NCBI GenBank assembly: GCA_021464245.1
Contig: JADCRB010000069.1
Location: 310,001 to 374,000 of the forward strand
Length of the DNA stretch: 64,000 nucleotides
From: Carallia brachiata
Taxonomy: Eukaryota > Streptophyta > Magnoliopsida > Malpighiales > Rhizophoraceae
Direction of reading: 5' to 3'
Positions 57,718 to 64,000 of this stretch are shown one piece after another; the first letter of the stretch is position 1, and each line of letters begins with the position of its first letter. Both the position numbers and the translations under genes were made by a program. The notes under the pieces are model-generated. The model saw only the letters and a list, made by a program, of their open reading frames with translations, had not been told where the DNA came from and did not search any database.

Positions 57718-58081
57718 TCAATAACCGATGACGTGGCTTTTTAAAGTGAGGTAGAGCACCCGCCGGCGCCTTCAACCTTCACTCGCGAGAGTAAGTAAAT
57801 GGTCATTCTGGGCCTGAGCAAATGGCCTATTCTGGTTTAACGGTCGAGTAAACTTCGGCTCAAGAATACCATGATATAAGTGGCCCATTCTGACAAGCTG
57901 CAAACTTGTGGGTTCAGTCTGGCTCTGTAAGGCCCCTTCTAAATACACGACGCGTCCGCAACACTTTTTCCTAGATCTGTGCCACCCTGGTTGATTGTTG
58001 AGGTTTTGATTTTCCAATTCCTTTTGTTGTAACGAGTTGGGCTTTCCATTTAGGCATTTACGCACCAGAAGATTTCAAATC

Positions 58082-58287
58082 TCTCATACCAGTAAGTATT
58101 GGTGTAGATGACAGAGGTCCGTTACCGCTTAACCAGAGGTTTCGAATTCGAGTCCTTGAAAATACAGTCGCGTTAAATATTTGTTGGGGGACTTTTGCCA
58201 CCCTTTGAGGTCCTGCTCAGATCGGTTCAGATTAATCAGCCCATTAGACTAGACACTGGACGGTCTAAGACAAAAAAAAAAAAAAAA
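58082..58287 (+). mobile_element. tRNA-derived-type SINE with poly-A tail and TSD
   Basis: Flanked by TTCAAATC at 58074-58081 and 58288-58295. The 5' part has TTAACCAGAGGTTTCGAATTCGAGTCC, containing a box-B-like GTTTCGAATTCGAG. The 3' part ends GGTCTAAGAC followed by A17. The 3' 140 bp align with the SINE at 3259-3403. Box A is not clearly defined, so the tRNA origin is inferred. Confidence 0.7.
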
Positions 58288-58529
58288 ATTCAAATCCACC
58301 TTCATTCCCGTCTTCACATGTACACTAGCTTGAAATTATCTGTTTTATAACTTTTATTAAAACCACTCAAAATTATAACCTAATGATAATTCAACGTGTT
58401 CTCTCCTTATTTTATTTGAGTTTGAGTTTCAATGACTGCGAGGGAGACAATGTTCTCCAAATTTTTTTGAATATTTTTGAGTGGACACATTATAGGTGCT
58501 ATACTCGTTAATACTATAATCGGTTTGGG

Positions 58530-58866
58530 GAAACTCATATTTAACTCAAACAGTGTAAAGTATTCTGTCAGAGGCTTTCCTTTGGATTGGTTTGTGGGGT
58601 TCCCTGATAATGAAACTGAGAGAGATATTCCAGTAGATGATGAGAATTTGCTCAACAATAGACCAATATTGGACAGGGTGTAGTGGTATCAGCTGGTGTT
58701 ATTGCCAATATGATATTATTTGGTTATGTGATAATCTTTGTTCAAGAGTTCTCAGTTGGTATGAAAGAAGCCTTTCTCTAGGCGCTTGTGCCTGAGGTTC
58801 AAAGCAGTTATACAAGTGGTACATTGTTCGCAGATGTTCTGGTTATGCGTAGATCTTTGTTTTAAT
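58530..58866 (+). pseudogene. Fragment of a chloroplast site-2 protease (ARASP-like)
   Basis: Plus-strand frame reads NSNSVKYSVRGFPLDWFVGF, then PVDDENLLNNRPILDRV up to 58680. After a frameshift near 58680 it continues VVSAGVIANMILFGYVIIFV and VPEVQ, with an in-frame TAG at 58779-58781. The order and words match the M50 metalloprotease ARASP family of chloroplast inner-envelope S2P proteases (FPDN...IPVDDENLLKNRPILDR...SAGVIAN region). The HExxH active-site part upstream is absent. One frameshift, one stop and missing ends make it a dead fragment, perhaps a retrocopy since no intron interrupts it. Confidence 0.75.
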
Positions 58867-58879
58867 CCTTTAAGAGATA

Positions 58880-61800
58880 CCTTCTTCAATGACAAATGGG
58901 AAACCTTTAAATTGGTTGCAAATTTCCAATGCTAAAAGTCTGAAAAATATGTCCATGACAATACTTTTTTTTTTTTTTTGTAATGGATCTCCAGTAATCA
59001 AGCTTTTGTGTTTCTTTGGAGTAGTTAGAGGGTGAATATACAAAAATATCACTAATTTTATCTAAAGTGGTAAATCTTGCATTAATTTTAAAAAGTAACA
59101 AATCTGCACTAATTTTATTTAAAATAACAAATTTAACACGTAATGATTTTATATGAATAGTATCTATTAGTTTAAATGACAGATTTATAGAAATATCTAT
59201 TTCGATAACATGATAATTATATAAGTTAGTGTTATATCATCGAAATAGATAAATTTTATTTAAAAAATTTCATAATGTACTAGATTTATTACTTTATACA
59301 AAGTTAGTGTTAAATTTTTTAATTTTTAAAATTAATATTAAATTTATTACTTGAAGTAAAGTTGATAATATTTTTATATATTAGTTAGTTAGATCATCTG
59401 TTTCCTTTCTCAAATGTATTTGAATGAGTTTAGTGCCGAAACAACTGAGTTAACGGTCCAACTTGTGAATTAACTTTTATTTTAAAAATTGATTAATATT
59501 TTTATTATATAAAAATGTATAAATTTATGAAAATAATATATATATTCTTAATAAAATAACATAATTATATATAATTTTTTTGAACTGACCCAGTCAATTC
59601 ATTGGCCTGAGCAGGCTAACAAGGTCGAACAATTTTCTTCGGATCACTTCCTTATTTGGTTAAACAAGAGAACTAAACCAATTTAGATTTTAAGTCACTA
59701 ATTTATTTGTTTAACTGTTGATCGGTCCGATTTTTAAAAGATGAATTTATTCCAACATTCTTTTTTTGTCTACTAGACGGCAATGCCCATACAAAGAGAG
59801 ATAAAAACGATAAAAGTCGAGCTCTGACTCTTTCTTGATATAAAATTTATAGACTAATTGAAATAAACAGTCAAGTCTCAACCGTAAGTTGTTTTCATCT
59901 CATTTATCCTCACAATATCTTGGTTGGTATAGTTTTCGCACGCTGTATACTTCCAGTAAACATGCCGCATATTTTGGAAAAGATACTACAAATAACAAGT
60001 CTGAATTGCTTTTTGTCTTAGATTTTCTATTGTCACTACTACATTGGAGAGCCCCCAGGCAGTTGGGCGGCATTTTAATCTGATAAGTTGCAAATTCAAG
60101 TTCTACCCGACTAAATGCTCCTACTGAGGTGACAAATTTGCATCTCAGTACTTTATTTTGCAAAAGTGTCATAAGCTTTGATCTCAACGTAAATGCAATT
60201 AGGATACTTACAGATGTAAATGAGTGTAATAGACGCAATATTCTCTGACATGTATAAGAATAACCCTTGTTCATATTTATTTTTATGAACAAACTACTAC
60301 ATTGGAGATCATGTTATGGATAACACTTTATATCAATTTCCAATCTATTTCGATATATGGTTGATACCATGAAGTTTCTCCATAATAAATTGCTCGTTTA
60401 TGAGTCAGCCTCACAATTTGTAATTGTGATTTGCCAATCACATATGACCATAGATTGCCCATTAGTGAGTCGAGAGAGACCAATTGCATCTCCGGAGAAC
60501 AAATATAGCCACGGTAAAATTTGTGCACGTGTTGAATTAGTAATGGCCAATAATGTTCAAGGTATAATACTTTCTTCTTTCTGGTTTCAGCTGATAAGAG
60601 ACCTTTAATTGGGTCATGGTTTCAGTCGATATGACCTATATATAAGTTACAAGATACAGGTTCTTCTCTAGCCATGCGCTCATTAACTTCTGCCAAATTG
60701 GGTTGGGCCAAGGAATTAGTTAGCTAGGGTTATCTTCTAGCCGTGAATAGAGTAATTAGCCTTTACCAACTTATCCAGGATCATAGTTCAACTTTACGTA
60801 ATTGGTTGAGAAGCAAGCAAAAACAAGCTTTCATTTTGTAAAGACAAGCATTGTGGCCAAAACAATCACACTAAAATACAATATGCAAAACATGAACACA
60901 AAAAATTTGTGGCCAACATTATATTGAAGGGAATTGGAGATCCAAGGAGAAGCAAGAAAACTCCTACAAGTTGGCTACAAAGATGGTTACTTTCATTCTC
61001 TCAACTTGAACAAAATAGAAAAGCATCAATAAAAAAATTACAAAACATAAAGTAAAATTGAATGAAAATTAACTTTTGTTTCTATTACACGTGGCAAATT
61101 TATCTAATAAATGACGGTTTTTCTCACTCTATAATAGAAAATTTAATGCGGTCAAAATGACCAATAAATTGAAGGGAAAGACATTTATTATTTAAGAAAA
61201 ATGAATCTAAAACTAATGACGAACTAAGTGCGTTCCCACGAGGTGGAGTATGAGAAAGGGTCAGAGCTAAGTAACGGCAAGAATATTTTTATAGAAAAAA
61301 TTGTATTTATTGGAACTGATAAAATTATTGTTTAAAATAAAAAATAAAATAAATAGAGTGAAAAAATATTTTATGGCAATGGCAACATAAATTCTGGAAA
61401 ATTTATGTGTTAAATGGATTTATGTTACACTAATTAGCAGCAACATAAACATCCGAGAAGTAATTTATTTAAAGCTATACAAATATTAGACGCAAGCCAA
61501 CATAAAAAAATAATAGGAATATTATTCTTCAATGGAGAAAAAAATAAAAAAAAAGAAAATTATAGTTAGTGGTTGAGGATTCCACTCCAAAATCATTAAA
61601 AATTGACATAAAACAAAACCTGAAAAGATAAATGCGTGTGAAATAAATTTTGCGAACTCATTGACGATAATGCGCACAAACCCAATGACGCGTAGCTTTC
61701 ATGACATTGTTATTATTTAGGCAGCCATCTAGGGTATTAGATATGATTTTAAAGTCTAAAAATAATTATTTTGTCAAAAAAAAAATAAAAAATAAGGTGA

Positions 61801-62105
61801 CCCCACACGGACCCGTAAAAAAAAAAAAAGAATTCTAAAGTTAATATTATTATTGTCTTATGCATAAATTTTTCATAGTTAATCAATGCAATAAAAGGAT
61901 CACAACCACCTTAGTACTTAAAATTATCGTCAACAGATTTGGAGTTGGGAAAACGCGCTAAGAAAACCAATTGCACGGACCACTTGCCATGCAAAACGGA
62001 GCGAAATGGAAGCTCACACCTTTACTTTCATTTATTTGTTATTACTCCTTCCCTTCCAATTTCACATTGCCAAAAAAAAAAAAAAACCCACAACACCGCA
62101 CCTCA
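58880..62105. other. Intergenic, no gene seen
   Basis: It contains a fold-back element (59035-59390), AT-rich DNA, and a less AT-rich stretch 59880-60640 with a 130-codon minus-strand frame (59900-60292) that shows no domain I recognise. The MYB gene's distal promoter presumably lies in 61000-62100. Confidence 0.55.
59035..59390. repeat. AT-rich fold-back MITE
   Basis: TACAAAAATATCACTAATTTTATCTAAAGTGGTAAAT at the left is inverted at the right (TATAAAAATATTATCAACTTTACTTCAAGTAATAAAT on the other strand). Internal words (TCTATTTCGAT / ATCGAAATAGA) also pair. There is no ORF. Confidence 0.7.
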
Positions 62106-62801
62106 TGTTACTATTATTATCATTATTATTTTATTATTATTACTACGATTATTATTAAAAAACACAAAGAAAAGCTTTGGTCGCTCTCTCTTTCTCTCTC
62201 TAATTAATTGTTTCTTTCTTCTTCTTCTTCTCTTTTTTTTTTTCTTTTTTCTGTCTTAAATACTCTATCTCTTTTTCTCCCTCTGTTGTTTGCATCTCAA
62301 CATTTCTCTCTCTAAATCTAAAACACCTTCATTCATTAAAAACATTGAATACATAAGAAAATTAAGCACAAGGAGGGAAAGAGCTGTCTTTCTCTCTACA
62401 TCTCTGCCTTCTTTGATTTCTTTTTATATTAATTCTTTTCTCTCCTCTCTTTTCAATTTTGTTTTTTTGGTTTTCCTTACATTGAGAGAGGAGAGAATTC
62501 TCAAAGAAATAATTAAAAAAAAAACATTAAAGAAAAGAAAGGCAACCCCCATAGGCCATTGCCATATTAAGTACATAGAAAAAGAACTCATTAAAGAAAA
62601 GTACATAAAGACAACAAAGTCATTGCGTAATCAAAAACACAGATTCATCTTTTTGGGTCCTATTTAAAGCTCAAAACACCCCCACCCTCACCCCCACCAA
62701 AACCAATAGCAAAACACCTTAGACTCAGGATTGGTATTGGGCAGTGGCGGTGGTGCTTATAAGCAGTTTTTTTGTCAAAAAAATATACATATTTCATCAG
62801 A
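62106..62801 (+). promoter_or_regulatory. MYB promoter/long pyrimidine-rich 5' leader without ATG
   Basis: From the ATG at 62104-62106 to the MYB start codon at 62802 no ATG occurs on the plus strand in about 695 bases. There are CT runs (62180-62240, 62270-62320, 62385-62450) and purine-rich stretches. This suggests that a long part is transcribed leader kept free of upstream start codons. Transcription start and any leader intron are not resolved. Confidence 0.5.
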
Positions 62802-64000
62802 ATGATCAGCAACGATAATGGAGGAGAAATGGTGGAGTCCGAGCCATCCGCAACGGGCCCGAAAGGCCAAGGCCTCAAGAAAGGGCCCTGGTCGGCGTCG
62901 GAGGATGCGATCTTGGTAGAATACGTGAAGAAGCATGGGGAAGGGAACTGGAACTCTGTGCAAAAGAATTCTGGGTTGATGAGGTGCGGTAAAAGCTGCA
63001 GGCTCAGGTGGGCAAACCATTTAAGGCCTAATCTCAAGAAAGGGTCTTTTACTCCTGAAGAGGAGAGGATCATCATCGAGCTTCACGCCAAGCTTGGCAA
63101 CAAATGGGCTCGCATGGCTTCTCAGGTGATATTATCGTTATATGTAGATAAATGGAACATTTACAGAAAAACATATTCATGTTCATTTCTCTACAGGGAC
63201 ATCCTTTTTTTTATTTTTTTTGCTTTTTTTAGTCTTTTTAAAATTGAAAACCAACTAGTTGAAAAAGAAGAAAGTGAGACAATTAATTTAAGAATGAAAA
63301 TCTCAACCAAAGTAATTAAAGTTGCGTTTATAGAATATCTACGATATATTGTTTTCACATTCTTTCTATGCTTTTCTCTTCCTCTTTGTGTAGTTGTTAT
63401 CCTTAGGCTGAAATTTTTCTTCTTTCACATGCTATGTTTTTTTTTTTTTCTTTTGGGCTTCCTATGTCTTTGATGGTCTTGTTTTCTAGACTAGGTCTTA
63501 TTTGTAATTTTCATATAGACAGCTCTGACTTATTATGTTCTCTCCCATTTTTTATGTTGAGGTCAATAGTTTAGTTTTCATTTGTTTAATTGCTGAATTG
63601 TCTTTTTTGCCCTTCTAATTCAGCAAGTCTTATTTCTGTTCTGTTTTATTGTTACTATTATTATTATTTGAACAACATTTCTGCTCTGTCGTTCATTTGT
63701 TAATTTGCACTCCATTTAACAGTTACCTGGAAGAACTGATAACGAGATCAAGAACTACTGGAATACAAGAATGAAGAGACGACAGAGAGCTGGTTTGCCA
63801 ATATATCCGAAAGAGGTCCAAAAAGAAGCAGCTGCATTTCACTTCCAACAACAACAACAACAACAAGAGCAACAAAAATTCCCCACCTCTTCCTCTGATC
63901 CTTCGCTTTCCCCACTTCTCTCCTCAACTCATGAAAAGGCTCCCAATTTCAATCCGTCTCTCTCCTTGTATGATCCAACCCATTTTTCTGCTCCTAATTT
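62802..64000 (+). CDS. MYB101: R2R3-MYB transcription factor, GAMYB/MYB101-like (3' end outside window)
   Basis: Exon 1 is 62802-63125 and exon 2 starts at 63723 after a T-rich intron (GT at 63126, AG at 63721-63722). R2 begins [20 protein letters not shown] (about residue 25), with its three Trp (the PWS, NWN and LRW positions). R3 begins [20 protein letters not shown] and continues over the intron into [33 protein letters not shown] follows, the hallmark of subgroup 18 (GAMYB, MYB33/65/97/101/120). A polyglutamine run (CAA)n follows at about 63847-63880, then a Ser/Pro-rich region to the window end. [10 protein letters not shown] and RMKRRQRAG favour MYB101 over MYB33/65. Subgroup 18 genes are usually miR159 targets, but that site would lie downstream of the window. 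Start chosen as the first ATG of the leader. Confidence 0.93.

Noticed and set aside
59900..60292. 130-codon minus-strand frame
   Set aside because: No recognisable domain, no splice partners and unremarkable composition, so not called a gene.
62290..62667. 125-codon frame upstream of MYB
   Set aside because: It has no ATG (starts at TTG) and sits in the AT/CT-rich leader.
63126..63473. Read-through of the MYB exon 1 frame into the intron
   Set aside because: A GT donor at 63126 and acceptor at 63722 restore the conserved [13 protein letters not shown] of R3. The read-through residues are hydrophobic low-complexity.
1..64000. Search for tRNA, rRNA, CRISPR arrays and bacterial-type operons
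   Set aside because: None could be supported; box-B-like words occur only in the SINE copies.

Overview
The window is nuclear DNA of a flowering plant, almost certainly a eudicot (species not determined). The evidence is short exons split by AT-rich introns with GT..AG borders, plant-specific families (R2R3-MYB of the GAMYB group, a plant MAPKKK, plant RAD16, cell-wall glycine-rich proteins, MIR171) and a high load of plant transposon remnants. There are no bacterial operons, CRISPR arrays or rRNA/tRNA genes that I could support.

Layout. 1-624: C-terminal part of an intronless MAPKKK17/18-like kinase (+), cut by the window edge. 5777-6536: two-exon BAP31-like ER membrane protein (-). 8419-15177: 16-exon RAD16-type SNF2/RING repair helicase (-), fully reconstructed at 868 aa. 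17703-18625 and 22950-24293: a diverged tandem pair of secreted glycine-rich proteins (-) with similar promoters; the first has a broken C-terminus. 31371-36675: a recently inserted Copia LTR retrotransposon (-) with TSD, PBS and PPT but several reading-frame breaks. 43078-46108: nine-exon threonine aldolase THA1 (+), 358 aa. 45871-54231: a ~4 kb tandem segmental duplication whose unit carries the last two THA1 exons and a complete MIR171 hairpin, so the window holds two MIR171 genes with identical miRNA. 58530-58866: pseudogene fragment of a chloroplast site-2-protease (ARASP-like). 62802-64000: start of a MYB101/GAMYB-like transcription factor (+), cut by the right edge, behind a long pyrimidine-rich leader without ATG.

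Between the genes lie many small mobile elements, several with target-site duplications visible by eye: two 5'-truncated LINE tails, two SINE copies of one family, a non-autonomous hAT element, a CACTA-like element built of CCGGTT repeats, a ~660-bp dispersed repeat present in opposite orientations, a MITE family with GTTTGG/CCAAAC-type ends, several AT-rich fold-back elements, and a ~0.9 kb polypyrimidine tract.

The genes are functionally unrelated, as usual in plant euchromatin. The most interesting part is the THA1/MIR171 duplication. It doubles a regulator of GRAS-family HAM/SCL transcription factors, leaves a second copy of the THA1 terminal exons with intact splice signals, and each copy has since received a different transposon. 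No novel defence or enzymatic system was found.
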